The notes: generated by a model not told the origin, from the letters alone. DNA of 64,000 nucleotides from Mesorhizobium sp. (GCF_004962245.1 NZ_SUHQ01000022.1:61620-125619), one strand, 5' to 3'. Positions 1 to 8,481 are shown, counted from the stretch's first letter. Made by a program: numbers and translations.

Positions 1-432
1 GTGCAGCAGATCCTCATCAACCTCGTCTCCAACGCGATCAAGTTCACGCCCGATGGCGGCGATGTCGTTATCGGCGCCAAGCGGATCGGCTCGCGACTGC
101 ATTTCTGGGTCAGGGACACCGGCATCGGCATCGCCGAGGAAGACTTTGCCAACCTCGGCAAGCCGTTCATGCAGATCCAGAACGACTATACGCGCCGCTT
201 CGAGGGAACCGGGCTCGGCCTGTCGCTGGTGAAGGGCCTGGTGGCGCTGCACGAGGGCACGATGTCGATCGAAAGCATGCCGGGCGAGGGCACCACGGTC
301 ACGATCAGCTTGCCGGTGAACGGACCGAAAGGACGTTCGACGGACAAGCCCGGCGTGCTGCCGATGCCTGCGGCCAAGACGGAAGGGGAGACGAAAGGGG
401 ACAGGGATGGCTCGCTCCGCAAAACGGCCTAA
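1..432 (+). CDS. Sensor histidine kinase, C-terminal catalytic part (5' end outside window)
   Basis: Only the ATP-binding (HATPase_c) end of a histidine kinase is present; the start lies left of the window, so the first in-frame GTG at base 1 is not taken as the real start. The N box (QQILINLVSNAIKFT), G1 box (DTGIGI), F box (GKPFMQ) and G2 box (EGTGLGLSLVKGLV) are in the normal order. The N/F box wording resembles the PleC/DivJ/PdhS group of alphaproteobacterial cell-cycle kinases, but without the sensor and His-box parts this cannot be settled. A hydrophilic tail of about 35 residues follows. The 3' end overlaps the next gene by 26 nt, so the two are probably co-transcribed. Confidence 0.85.
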   Translation: MQQILINLVSNAIKFTPDGGDVVIGAKRIGSRLHFWVRDTGIGIAEEDFANLGKPFMQIQNDYTRRFEGTGLGLSLVKGLVALHEGTMSIESMPGEGTTVTISLPVNGPKGRSTDKPGVLPMPAAKTEGETKGDRDGSLRKTA

Positions 433-1180
433 GGCGGTGAAGCGCCGCGGCAATGCCTTCCAGGGTGGCGCGGTCGCGATCGGCAGCCTGATTTCACGCA
501 ATCCGGTTCTGGTCGGCGGTTCGACCGCCTTCCTGGTGACGCTGTTCTACGTCTCGGCGAACGCTCTGTGGTACCAGCCTTTTCCTCATGCCGGCGCGTT
601 TTTCGCGACCAGGAGCATGGAGGGCTTTCCTCGAGCGGGCGCCGACGAGCCCGAAACCACCATCAACATCGTGCGGCCGGGTCCGGCCCCGGCGCCGATC
701 AAGAGCGACCCGGTTGTCGAGCAGGTCCAGGGCATCTTGAAGGACCTGGATTTCTATTCCGGCACCGTCGACGGTATTTCCGGCCCCAACACGCGCAAGG
801 CCATACAAGCCTATCAGCAGAAGGTCGGGCTCAACGCTTCCGGCGAGATCGACAGCGTTCTGCTCGACCAACTGGGCGCCACGCCAACCGCCTCGACGGT
901 CGTGCCGCATCCGGCACCCCGCCCGGACGAGACGGCCGCGGTTCCCGTTTCCGCTTCGGCGCCGGAAAATGCGTCAACGCCGGCACCCGACGCCCGCATC
1001 ATCAAGATCCAGGCCGGGTTGAAGGCATTCGGCAATGACGACATGCAGCTCGATGGCGTGGTCGGCGCGCGCACCAAGGCGGCGATCAAGGAGTTCCAGT
1101 CGCTGTTCGGGCTGCCGGAGACCGGCGAGCCCGACGAGGTCGTCTACGTCAAGATGCGCGAGATCGGCCTGACCAACTAG
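407..1180 (+). CDS. Peptidoglycan-binding-domain membrane protein
   Basis: This 257-residue protein has a basic N-terminus, one transmembrane segment at about residues 36–52 and then a periplasmic part with two PG_binding_1-type repeats at about 103–155 and 196–250. Each repeat shows the usual DG-x-x-G-x-x-T/R-x-A-I-x-x-(F/Y)-Q core (SGTVDGISGPNTRKAIQAYQ and DGVVGARTKAAIKEFQ). The Ala/Pro-rich stretch between them is a linker. The family anchors to cell-wall glycan; no catalytic domain is present, so a structural or sensing role is inferred. The ATG at 407 lies behind a purine-rich GGGGACAGGG stretch and inside the end of the kinase gene, suggesting translational coupling with it. Confidence 0.85.
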   Translation: MARSAKRPKAVKRRGNAFQGGAVAIGSLISRNPVLVGGSTAFLVTLFYVSANALWYQPFPHAGAFFATRSMEGFPRAGADEPETTINIVRPGPAPAPIKSDPVVEQVQGILKDLDFYSGTVDGISGPNTRKAIQAYQQKVGLNASGEIDSVLLDQLGATPTASTVVPHPAPRPDETAAVPVSASAPENASTPAPDARIIKIQAGLKAFGNDDMQLDGVVGARTKAAIKEFQSLFGLPETGEPDEVVYVKMREIGLTN

Positions 1181-1313
1181 CGCTGCAGATCGGCGCGCGG
1201 CATCTTGCGCGGCTCTCCCTGATCGGTTCAGCTCGCGCTCGAACTTCGCGAGCGCCGCGAAAAAAACCGAAAGCTACGCTAATCGCTTCTTGCACGATGT
1301 TTGGAGTTGGCGG

Positions 1314-1935
1314 ATGGCGGGTTTGGAGAAAATCGGCCCGGTCAATCAAAAAAGGCGCCTTCTCGCGATCCAGGTTGGAGCGGTTTGCGTTGCGGCATTA
1401 ATTCTGCTTACCGCTCCCGCATGGGAGGAGGAAACGGGCACTCTTGAGATCGTCGAAGATACCATCGAAGTCATCGGCGTCCTCCTGCTGTTGTTTTGTA
1501 TCTTTGGCCGCCTATATCGGTGGCAGGAAGAATGCCGAACTCGTGACCGTTGGTCCGTACTCGATTACGCGCAATCCGCTTTATTTCTTCTCCACCATTG
1601 GCGCGATTGGCATCGGATTGATGTTCGGCTCGCTGGTTTTGGCCGCGACTTCCGGGGCGTTCATCTATTCCATTCTCATGATGACGGCTCTCAAGGAGGC
1701 GGCGTTTCTGCGCACGGCCTTCGGACAAGACTACGACGAATATGCCAGTCGTACGCCGCTGTTGTGGCCCAATCCGTCCCGATACCGCGACCATTCCAAC
1801 GGCAATTTCTCGCAACGCACCCTGAAGCGAACCTTTCTTGACGGACTTTATTTTCTGGCGATCTTTCCAGCTGTCGAACTGGTCGAATATCTGCACGATG
1901 CGGCAATATTGCCGATCCTTTGGAGACTGTACTAA
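1314..1935 (+). pseudogene. Isoprenylcysteine carboxyl methyltransferase-like membrane protein, frame-disrupted
   Basis: Two overlapping open frames together encode one membrane methyltransferase of the ICMT/NnrU-like type. The N-terminal part (ATG 1314 to about 1510) has two hydrophobic segments and ends CIFGRL. The C-terminal part, in the +1 frame, picks up at YIGGRKNAELVTVGPYSITRNPLY, the conserved SAM-binding signature. Relatives have a few extra residues (GR-T-W-C-x-L-YIGGRK type) between GR and YIGG. Here only one base separates the two codons, consistent with loss of about 14 nt. The gene is therefore interrupted in this sequence, by real decay or by an assembly error. No good ribosome site is visible at 1314, and an upstream TTG at 1290 is possible. 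Confidence 0.65.
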
Positions 1936-1937
1936 GG

Positions 1938-1957
1938 GGCGGCTGGAAAAAGCCGCC
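1938..1957 (+). terminator. Weak hairpin after the disrupted methyltransferase gene
   Basis: A 7-bp GC stem (GGCGGCT / AGCCGCC) with a GGAAAA loop follows the stop codon at once. There is no T-tract, so termination is uncertain. Confidence 0.3.
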
Positions 1958-2015
1958 ACTCGCGAATGAGCGAGAATCTCGATAATACAGCCCCGATGTT
2001 GAACAGCACCTTGCC

Positions 2016-2363
2016 ATGCGCGTAACCACCGATCTGTGGGTGTCGGCCCTGTTGCGCCGGGTTTTCGGCGACGGCGGCTTTGCCGCTGTCGTCAAGCGCG
2101 GCGCGACCGAGGCCGGCGCGGTCTTCGTGCTGGCGCGGGGCCGCATGGGTGAGGTTGCCTTGTTTGGGCCGGCGCCGCAGACGAGCTACGATTCAGCCAG
2201 GCCCGACGACCGGTTTTTCAGCCTGCTCGGCGCCGGCGACGATGCCGCCGTCTTTGACGCACGACTGGAAAAGGAGAAGAGATTCGATCCCGACATCTGG
2301 GTGGTCGAGATCGAGGCCGGCGCTGTTCCCGTCGAGGAGCTTATTTCCGTCAAGTCGCTCTAA
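2016..2363 (+). CDS. DUF1491 family protein
   Basis: A 115-residue soluble protein matching the DUF1491 family of alphaproteobacteria, which has no assigned biochemical role. Family-like features are the N-terminal MRVTTDLWVSALLRRVF, the central GxxFV-LARGRMGEV/ALFGPAPQ strand region and the C-terminal DPDIWVVEIE motif. Length is normal for the family. It lies 80 bp after the disrupted methyltransferase gene on the same strand. It has no signal peptide or membrane segment, so it should be cytoplasmic. The ATG at 2016 has only a poor ribosome site, but it starts exactly where the family's conserved N-terminus begins. Confidence 0.85.
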   Translation: MRVTTDLWVSALLRRVFGDGGFAAVVKRGATEAGAVFVLARGRMGEVALFGPAPQTSYDSARPDDRFFSLLGAGDDAAVFDARLEKEKRFDPDIWVVEIEAGAVPVEELISVKSL

Positions 2364-2367
2364 GGTC

Positions 2368-2497
2368 TGTTGATATTCAGGTCAGGCCCAAATCGGAGAC
2401 GGCGCAAGCAACCACTGGATCGCTGCACTCCACGGCCACTGTAACGGCATGGATCCTAGGGTCTGCGCCGCGTCGCAGCCTTCGCTGAATATCAACA
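2368..2497. repeat. Intergenic element bounded by 13-bp perfect inverted repeats
   Basis: TGTTGATATTCAG at 2368–2380 is repeated as its exact reverse complement at 2485–2497. The roughly 104-bp interior also has partly complementary arms (CGGCGCA near 2400 against TGCGCCG near 2464). It has no coding capacity. It sits between the DUF1491 stop and the convergent DUF2336 stop and looks like a small palindromic or MITE-like unit; family membership was not checked. Confidence 0.45.
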
Positions 2498-2572
2498 CAC
2501 CCCAGCGATATGCATGAAAAAACAAAAGTTTAATGCGTTCGCTTGAACCTCTTCAGAGGCGACTGAATCACT

Positions 2573-3592
2573 TCAGAGGCGACGCGCTTTAGGGCTGGCG
2601 GCAGCATTGTCGCTGTCGGCCTTGCGGATGTCGGCGTTTGCCGCAATGGGTCCGGCATTGCGAATGGCCTTCGACAGTGTCTCGGCTTTCCAGCCGCGCA
2701 GCCTGTCCAGCGCTGCGTCGCGATGCAGCAGTCGGTACCGGTCGAGGAAAATGCGGATGGCCTGCGGATGCGGAAACTCTTTGGGATAGACGGCGACGGT
2801 GATCAGGAACGCCCTGTCTTCGCCGAGATCGAGCGCGCGCAGGGCGGCCAGCAGCGACGTGTAATTCTGGTTCGCGGTGAGCGACCGCGCCGTTGAAAAA
2901 TCGATTTCGAGCGCGTCGGCGAGTGCTGTCTGGAAGAATGCGGCGTTGCCGGTCAGCGCCGTCTCGCGCAGCTTGACATAGGTTTCGGCGCCAGCGAGCG
3001 GACTGATGGTCGCGCCGCCGCTCTCCGCGTCGGCCCGCATCATCGACCGCAGCCGGCGCCGTGCATTTTCGGCGGCGGCGCCGGGCGCCTGCTGCCTGTC
3101 GGGACCGGGCACAACGACTTCGGCGCTTTCGGGCACCGTCCTGGCAATCGCCTCCGGCTGCCGCACGCTCACCAGCGTCGGCTTTTCAAGCGCCCTGATC
3201 AGGTGGGCGATGGTAGGGTTCAGATCCTTGCGGCGTGCGATGGCGCGCGCATGCGGCAGGCCGTGCCGTCCGATCAGCGCGATGAGGTCGATATCGCTGA
3301 GCGCGCGCGAGCGGATGAGCAGCGGGGCGGCGATGTCGACCGGCCCCTCGCAAAGCCGCCGGACCAGCGCGGCGGGCGCATATTCGCATTCGGAAAGGGC
3401 GGCGGCGACGTAGCGGCGCGATTCGACCGATATATTGGCGAAAAGCGGAAGTGTCAGATCCTCAAGTTGCGCGATCTCCCGGCGCGAAGGGCGGGTGAGC
3501 GAACAGAACGCAGACACCGCGGCGCGGAAGAGCCTTTCGGCCTTTCCCGATTCAGCCCGTATAGCGATTTGCCTGAAATCCGCAGATGACAC
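2573..3592 (-). CDS. DUF2336 family protein
   Basis: The protein resembles the DUF2336 family: alpha-helical, HEAT-like repeats rich in Leu and Ala with segments such as VAAALSECEYAPAALVRRLCEGPVDIAAPLLIRSRALSDIDLIALI. This family is widespread in alphaproteobacteria and has no proven function. The start is uncertain. The frame is open back to a TTG at 3694, but the family-like part begins near SSADFRQIAIRAESGKAERLF, so the GTG at 3592 (339 residues) is preferred; a GTG at 3610 is also possible. No signal peptide or membrane segment is seen. Just upstream lies a CtrA-like half-site pair at 3717–3733, which could serve this gene or the small gene read the other way. Confidence 0.75.
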   Translation of the reverse strand: MSSADFRQIAIRAESGKAERLFRAAVSAFCSLTRPSRREIAQLEDLTLPLFANISVESRRYVAAALSECEYAPAALVRRLCEGPVDIAAPLLIRSRALSDIDLIALIGRHGLPHARAIARRKDLNPTIAHLIRALEKPTLVSVRQPEAIARTVPESAEVVVPGPDRQQAPGAAAENARRRLRSMMRADAESGGATISPLAGAETYVKLRETALTGNAAFFQTALADALEIDFSTARSLTANQNYTSLLAALRALDLGEDRAFLITVAVYPKEFPHPQAIRIFLDRYRLLHRDAALDRLRGWKAETLSKAIRNAGPIAANADIRKADSDNAAASPKARRL

Positions 3593-3716
3593 GAAGGATA
3601 CGCCTGACACTCGACACGATCTGGAACCATGCTCGACCGGGACTGTGTCGGTTTCGCATCTGCCTCGGGCCAGGACGTCCCGACCTCTAGACAAAGATCA
3701 AGTTAGAGGCGATCCG

Positions 3717-3733
3717 TTAGCGTTCCGTTAACC
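3717..3733. promoter_or_regulatory. Possible CtrA-type site
   Basis: TTAG at 3717–3720, seven bases, then TTAACC at 3728–3733, against the CtrA consensus TTAA-N7-TTAAC. One position of the first half differs. It lies in the divergent promoter region between the DUF2336 gene and the small gene at 3804. Confidence 0.3.
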
Positions 3734-3803
3734 TACTGCCGTCCTTAATCAGATTGGAGGCGTTGCGTTGTGCTCCGGGGCAACCGAGAGGAATGCACGA
3801 ACC

Positions 3804-4007
3804 ATGGGCATGGTACTGTCTTTCGTGCCGCGAGCGGCGGCAACCAATCGAGCAGGACGAAACACCGGAACGCCGGCGGCGGTGATCATTTTTCCCGGCG
3901 TCCGCTATGAGCAACGGCAGCTGACGGGCGAGACGCGGCCGGGCGCCGGTCCGGACAAACCGGGCTCGTCGGGGTCGTCTGGGACGATGCCTGTTCCGCA
4001 TCACTAG
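3804..4007 (+). CDS. Small conserved-looking hypothetical protein
   Basis: A 67-residue protein, MGMVLSFVPRAAATNR…, with a hydrophobic patch AAVIIFPGVRYE in the middle and a Gly/Pro-rich tail. The IIFPGVRYE segment resembles one I recall from short rhizobial hypothetical proteins, which favours a real gene; function is unknown. The ATG at 3804 follows AGAGGA with about ten bases of spacing. An in-frame TTG at 3768 is open but lacks a ribosome site. The stop codon lies inside a short palindromic repeat (4004–4049), so the exact C-terminus may have been set by the insertion of that element. Confidence 0.55.
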   Translation: MGMVLSFVPRAAATNRAGRNTGTPAAVIIFPGVRYEQRQLTGETRPGAGPDKPGSSGSSGTMPVPHH

Positions 4008-4049
4008 AGCGGCCGTGCGTCCCATTTGGACGCGCAAAGGACACTCTAG
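4004..4049. repeat. Short palindromic repeat, GCGTCC/GGACGC family (copy 1)
   Basis: CTAGAG at 4004–4009 pairs with CTCTAG at 4044–4049, and an inner GTCC pairs with GGAC near 4028. The same GCGTCC…GGACGC core occurs at 14963–14999 and 58259–58304. Its left end contains the stop codon of the preceding small gene. Confidence 0.5.
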
Positions 4050-4091
4050 CGCTTTGAAAACGCGCCGCGCCGCCGCCTATTTCGGCTGACG

Positions 4092-4640
4092 TCAGTAATC
4101 CTGCAGCTCGCAGGAACTCTGCTCGAGAAACCGTGACACGACCGGCTTCCAGCTGTCGTCTGGCACGAAGGAGCGGACGACGAACATGCCTTCGTCGATG
4201 GGCGCCTCGACGAAGATCGCCCCTTGCAATTCCTCGGGAAGGTCCTTGCGGATCTCGATCATCTGCGCCGGCGTCAGTACGATCGTGTCGAGGACCTTTC
4301 CGGTCGCAGTGTGGTCGTTGAAGGAGTAGATGTTGTGGCCGCCGCGGTCATAGACCGATGCAGACCAGAACGGGACGTTTCCCGGCGCCTTGACCCGCAC
4401 CATCCCCTCGGACAGATCGAACCGGCAAGCCGCCGCATAAAACAGCGGATCGACGGACTTCACCACCGGCGCCCCGCCGGCCTCCGCGTCCAGCCTGGTC
4501 ATCCTGTAAAGGTCCGAGGCCATGGCCAGGCGCGACCAGGCATCGCGTTCGGAAAATCCCGGGACGAGCAACAGTACGACGACGTGCACGATACCGGCGC
4601 CAAGCAGGCCAAGCAGGATCGCGTGCAGCAGCTTACGCAT
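4092..4640 (-). CDS. DUF1254 domain protein, membrane-anchored
   Basis: A 182-residue protein beginning MRKLLHAILLGLLGAGIVHVVVLLLVP, a single N-terminal transmembrane anchor. A DUF1254-like periplasmic domain follows, with the DPLFYAAACRFDLSEGMVRVKAP and FWSASVYDRGGHNIYSFNDH segments. In rhizobia this short DUF1254 protein is typically encoded beside a DUF1214 protein, as here. The ATG at 4640 overlaps the 3' end of the upstream DUF1214 gene by 8 nt (GCAATGCGTAAG), a strong sign of translational coupling. A frame open further upstream to 4676 would run deep into that gene and is not preferred. Function is unknown; an envelope role is inferred from the anchor. Confidence 0.8.
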   Translation of the reverse strand: MRKLLHAILLGLLGAGIVHVVVLLLVPGFSERDAWSRLAMASDLYRMTRLDAEAGGAPVVKSVDPLFYAAACRFDLSEGMVRVKAPGNVPFWSASVYDRGGHNIYSFNDHTATGKVLDTIVLTPAQMIEIRKDLPEELQGAIFVEAPIDEGMFVVRSFVPDDSWKPVVSRFLEQSSCELQDY

Positions 4641-5217
4641 TGCAGCCGACCTTCGCGATCTGCGGCAGCGTGACATCCGAAAGACCCGTGCTGCTGGCGA
4701 TCGGCGTGTCGTAGAATGTCAGCACGAAATACATCCGCCCGACGCCGTCGGAAAACAGCCAGTTGCCGGGGGCGGGACGGTTGCCGACGGAAATCACCAC
4801 CGAATTGTCGGGCTGGCGCAGCACCTGGTAGGATTGAAGTGCCGCAGGCCTTGGCTTGCCGGTCTCGACCACCCCGAGCGACTGATCGGCCGCATAGAGG
4901 GTCCAGAACCGCGCCGTGGGAAATCCGCCTTCGATTTCATAGGCGCATTGGCGTTTCAACAGTTCGCCGCCGGAATCGCGTTCGGCGACAAAGGACAGGC
5001 CTTCTGCCTGCCCGAGTGCGAGGACCCCCTCGCGCGCCACGCGGGCTTTCGAATAAGGGTCCGCCGCCTGCGTGCCGATATCGGGGAATGCCGTCCATTG
5101 GCCGATCCTGATCGCACCGATGCCATCCTGCGTCTTGAGAGCGTACCAGACGCTGCCGCCGCCGCCGCCGATGGCTATGGCAAGCGCGAGGAGCGTCAGG
5201 AATGCGTTCTTGAGCAT
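4633..5217 (-). CDS. DUF1214 domain protein, membrane-anchored or exported
   Basis: A 194-residue protein with an N-terminal hydrophobic segment (LKNAFLTLLALAIAIGGGGGSVWYAL) and a DUF1214-type domain. The family's core is visible as FWTLYAADQSLGV and QPDNSVVISVGNRPAPGNWLF, ending with a strand MYFVLTFYDTP. It is the first gene of a two-gene unit with the DUF1254 protein (8-nt overlap). DUF1254 and DUF1214 are halves of one longer protein in many bacteria, so the two products probably work as a pair. No enzymatic activity is established. About 110 bp separate its start from the stop of the PBP gene upstream on the same strand. Confidence 0.8.
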   Translation of the reverse strand: MLKNAFLTLLALAIAIGGGGGSVWYALKTQDGIGAIRIGQWTAFPDIGTQAADPYSKARVAREGVLALGQAEGLSFVAERDSGGELLKRQCAYEIEGGFPTARFWTLYAADQSLGVVETGKPRPAALQSYQVLRQPDNSVVISVGNRPAPGNWLFSDGVGRMYFVLTFYDTPIASSTGLSDVTLPQIAKVGCNA

Positions 5218-5331
5218 GAAGAGCCGCGGGAAAGAGGAGTGCCGCTCGGGGATATCGCGGGGCAGGGGGCCATGGCAAGCGGACCTCTGTGGATTGCTGG
5301 CATGAGGATGGCCTGGCCCGTCGTGTCGGCA

Positions 5332-7533
5332 TCAAAGCGCCGACAGGGTCTCCGGCGTCGCAGGTGTCTGGAGGACGGGCGCCGACTGGAACAGCTTCGT
5401 GATGTCCCTGAGCGCCCGCGTGGTCTGGCTGGACAGCACCGGTGGGCGCTCGGCGGCGTTGACTGCTGCCTGCTCGGCATTCTTCTTTTCCGCCTCCTCA
5501 GCCTTGGCCGCGATCTTTTCGTCGACGAACGGATGATCGAGACCGGGGATCGGCTTGAGGTCGATATTCTGGTGCGCATAGACCATCAGCCGCTGCCACA
5601 CCATCGCCGGCAACGAGCCGCCGGTCATGTTGTTGGTCGGGGTGAAGTCGTCATTGCCAAGCCACACGGCGGCCGTGTAGTTGCCGGTGAAGCCGACATA
5701 CCAGGCGTCGCGGTAAGACTGCGTGGTGCCGGTCTTGCCGGCCGAAACGATGTTGGGAAGGGCGGCGCGCCGCGCCGTGCCTATCACCGGCACCGCCGCC
5801 AGCACGGTGTTCATAGATTTCAGCGCCTGTTCCGAAAGCACACGGTGCGGCGGCGGCGCATCCTTGGCGAAATCGTAAACCACCTCGCCGGTACGGGTGA
5901 CGAGCTGGGTGATGCCATGCCGGGAGCCGACAAAGCCGTTCTGGGCGAACACGCTATAGCCTGTCGCCTGGTCCATCACGGTCATGCCCGATGTGCCGAG
6001 CACCATCGTCTTGTGCGATTCGAGCGGCGATTCGACGCCCATGGCTTCAGCCATCGCCTTGATTGGCTTGATGCCGAGATAATTCTTGGCCAGCCGCACC
6101 GGTACGGTGTTGATCGATTTGGCAACCGCCGTGATCAGCGTGACATTGCCGGCCGATCCGCCATTGTAATTGTGAGGCGACCAGTTGCCCCAGGAGATCG
6201 GCGCGCCGGAAACGACGGAGTCCGGTGTGAAGCCATGCTCCATTGCCGTTGCATAGACGTAGGGTTTGAACGACGAGCCGCTCTGGCGCAGCGCCTTGGT
6301 GGCGCGGTTGAACTGGCTGGCACCGTAGTCGCGGCCGCCGACGATCGCCCTGACCGAGCCATTGGTTTCGATGACGACCATGGCACCTTCGGTGACGTTG
6401 TATTCCTTGCCGAACTGACGGAGATGGAACTCCATCGATTCTTCCGCCGCCTTCTGGATGTTGGCGTCGAAAGTGGTGTGAGCGACCAGCGAATGCTGGC
6501 CGGACTTTGCCGCGATCTTCTTGACCTCGTCGAATGCCCAGTCGAGGTAATAGTCTGGGCTCTTCTGCTCGCCGCGATCGACGATTTCGGCCGGATGCAG
6601 CCGCGCCTGCAGCACCTGGCCCTCGCTCATGAAGCCGGCGTCGACGAGATTGGACAGCACCACATTGGCCCGCGCCCTGGCAGCAGGCAGGTTGATGTGC
6701 GGCGCGTATTTGGTGGGCGCCTTGAACAGACCGGCCAGCATCGCCGCTTCGGCGAGGTTCAGATCCTTGACGCTTTTGCCGAAATAGAAATCGGCCGCCG
6801 CTTCGATGCCGAAGGTGCCGCCGCCCATATAGACGCGGTCGAGATAGAGCTGCAGGATCTCCTTCTTCGACAGATTGGCCTCGAGCCACAGCGACAGGAA
6901 GGCTTCCTTGATCTTGCGCTCCAATGTCCGTTCATTGGTCAGGAACAGGTTCTTGGCCAGCTGCTGGGTGATGCTCGAGCCGCCCTGCACCACGGAATTC
7001 GCCCGCACGTTCTCAAAGATCGCGCGCGAAAGGCCGAGCGCATCGATGCCGTGGTGATCGAAGAAACGGCGATCCTCCGTGGCCAGCACCGCCTTGATGA
7101 CCTGGTCGGGCATCTCGTCGACCGGCACCGAGTCACGCTGGATGATGCCGCGCTGGCCGATCTCGTTGCCGTAGCGGTCGAGGAAGGTGACGGCGAAGTC
7201 GCCCTGGGCGCGCCAGTCACCGGCGGTTTCCTGGAAGGCCGGCAAGGCGAGCGCCAGCATGACGACGATGCCGCCGGCACCGAGCGTGAAGCCCTCGCTC
7301 AAAAGTTCGATGATGCCGCGGCGCCAGCCGGAGACGCGGAAGCGCCGGAAAAAAATCGTGGCCGCTTCCCAGAACCGGCGCGCCTTGAAGCCGATGTCGT
7401 AGAGCGAGGAATCGAACCACGCATCCGCCGCGAGCAACCTTGCGGCGATCGGACCTCTTCTCTTGCGTGGTTCCAAAGGACTGCCCATTCCAGGAATCCG
7501 GCTGCGGCGGCGGCGTGAGCTGAGAAACTGCAT
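5332..7533 (-). CDS. Bifunctional class A penicillin-binding protein (PBP1A type)
   Basis: A 733-residue peptidoglycan glycosyltransferase/transpeptidase. A cytoplasmic basic tail precedes one transmembrane helix at about residues 82–100. The GT51 domain has the catalytic Glu153 (ATEDRRFFDHHG) and QGGSSITQQLAKNL at about 183. The transpeptidase domain has all three active-site motifs: S420-x-x-K (SGSSFKP), SxN at about 473 (KSINTVPV) and KTGTT at about 600. The tail is Lys/Ala/Glu-rich. It polymerises and cross-links cell wall in the periplasm. The ATG at 7533 is chosen because relatives start near it; the frame stays open to 7662 without a better ribosome site. It may be transcribed with the DUF1214/DUF1254 pair. 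Confidence 0.9.
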   Translation of the reverse strand: MQFLSSRRRRSRIPGMGSPLEPRKRRGPIAARLLAADAWFDSSLYDIGFKARRFWEAATIFFRRFRVSGWRRGIIELLSEGFTLGAGGIVVMLALALPAFQETAGDWRAQGDFAVTFLDRYGNEIGQRGIIQRDSVPVDEMPDQVIKAVLATEDRRFFDHHGIDALGLSRAIFENVRANSVVQGGSSITQQLAKNLFLTNERTLERKIKEAFLSLWLEANLSKKEILQLYLDRVYMGGGTFGIEAAADFYFGKSVKDLNLAEAAMLAGLFKAPTKYAPHINLPAARARANVVLSNLVDAGFMSEGQVLQARLHPAEIVDRGEQKSPDYYLDWAFDEVKKIAAKSGQHSLVAHTTFDANIQKAAEESMEFHLRQFGKEYNVTEGAMVVIETNGSVRAIVGGRDYGASQFNRATKALRQSGSSFKPYVYATAMEHGFTPDSVVSGAPISWGNWSPHNYNGGSAGNVTLITAVAKSINTVPVRLAKNYLGIKPIKAMAEAMGVESPLESHKTMVLGTSGMTVMDQATGYSVFAQNGFVGSRHGITQLVTRTGEVVYDFAKDAPPPHRVLSEQALKSMNTVLAAVPVIGTARRAALPNIVSAGKTGTTQSYRDAWYVGFTGNYTAAVWLGNDDFTPTNNMTGGSLPAMVWQRLMVYAHQNIDLKPIPGLDHPFVDEKIAAKAEEAEKKNAEQAAVNAAERPPVLSSQTTRALRDITKLFQSAPVLQTPATPETLSAL

Positions 7534-7646
7534 GCGGGCAATTTCAGGCTGCGCCCCAGCCAAGATTATTCGTCCATTTTTGCGTCGCTCACAAGGGCGA
7601 GGGAGGTTTATGCGGTTCGGTTCGTCGATGCCAAGGGCAGGGCCTA

Positions 7647-7755
7647 ATGCATGTCGCCCCAAAAGTACGCAGCGGTTTTGGGATGATAACGACGTGCATC
7701 AAAACAAAGACTTAAAGCAGGTCGCGTGAATTTTATCGAACGCGACATGCTTTAA
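7647..7755. repeat. Double-hairpin intergenic repeat (copy 1)
   Basis: Two adjacent dyads. ATGCATGTCG at 7647 pairs with CGACGTGCAT at 7690–7699 (one mismatch), and TTAAAGCA at 7712–7719 plus GTCGCGT pairs with ACGCGAC plus TGCTTTAA ending at 7755. The motif CCCAAAA…GCGGTTTTGGG and the AACAAAGACTTA joint recur at 26626–26770. It has no coding capacity and lies between the PBP gene and the TetR gene. Confidence 0.55.
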
Positions 7756-7797
7756 AGTCGCCGCACCGCCCTTGCGGGCTCGGTTTGGCGTCCGAAG

Positions 7798-8430
7798 TCA
7801 CCGCGCAGCCATAAAGCGCAGGAAATGCGCCACGTCGGCTTCGCTGGGCTCCTGGCCGGTGAAACTGCGCAGATAGGCAGCGAGATGGCTGACCCTCGCC
7901 TCGACCGGTTCCTTGAGGTCGAGCACATAATAGCCGATCTGCATGTAGTAGAGCACGCGGGCGCGGATGAAGGCGTCCTCTTCATCATAGCCGTGACGGC
8001 GATACATGTCGCGTATTGCGCCCAGGCGGTCATTGTCGGCCTGGTCGATGGCCCGGCGCACGTCATCGGAGCGACGCGCCCATTCCCGGATGGCGAAGTC
8101 GAGCCGCGGATCGAACAGACGCTCGTCCGCCCAGCATTCGAACACGTTCATGACGCCCATGATGATGCTTTCGGCCGGCCGCATCGCGCGTTCGACGATC
8201 GCCTTGGTATTGGTGTTGCGCCAATGGGCAAGCAACTGGTCGAGCAGATCCTGGCGGCTCTCGAAATACCAGTAAAAGCTTGAGCGCGAAACGCCGAGCT
8301 TCTGGCCGAGCGGCAGCACCCGCACGCTTTCGATGCCGTCTGAAATCAGTGTCTGGAGTGCAAGATTGATCCAGTCCCAGCGCGTCACCTTGATGTTGCC
8401 GGGCGCCGGCTCGTCCTGCGGAGCAATCAT
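7798..8430 (-). CDS. TetR/AcrR family transcriptional regulator
   Basis: A 210-residue regulator with the N-terminal TetR helix-turn-helix (WDWINLALQTLI…LPLGQKLGVSRSSFYWYFESRQDLLDQLLAHW) at about residues 18–65 and an all-helical ligand-binding domain after it. It is divergent from the dimethylglycine-dehydrogenase-like/MttB pair, and a 31-bp palindrome with a third ATATAT half lies between the starts (8482–8527). It is therefore the likely local repressor of that pair and of itself. Ligand unknown; a methylated amine or betaine is a reasonable guess from context only. The ATG at 8430 has GAGG eight bases upstream; the ATG at 8436 would leave only two. Confidence 0.85.
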   Translation of the reverse strand: MIAPQDEPAPGNIKVTRWDWINLALQTLISDGIESVRVLPLGQKLGVSRSSFYWYFESRQDLLDQLLAHWRNTNTKAIVERAMRPAESIIMGVMNVFECWADERLFDPRLDFAIREWARRSDDVRRAIDQADNDRLGAIRDMYRRHGYDEEDAFIRARVLYYMQIGYYVLDLKEPVEARVSHLAAYLRSFTGQEPSEADVAHFLRFMAAR

Positions 8431-8481
8431 GATCATGGCCTCACAATAGGCATGAGCGCCAGCCTCGCGCAAGACTTATGG

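Noticed and set aside
3717..4037. 106-residue minus-strand frame
   Set aside because: It is Arg/His-rich and antisense to the better supported small gene at 3804, which has a ribosome site.
4522..7518. A very long open frame on the plus strand
   Set aside because: It lies antisense to the PBP and DUF1214 genes, has Arg/Gly/His-rich random-like sequence and no start signals. It results from high GC codon bias.
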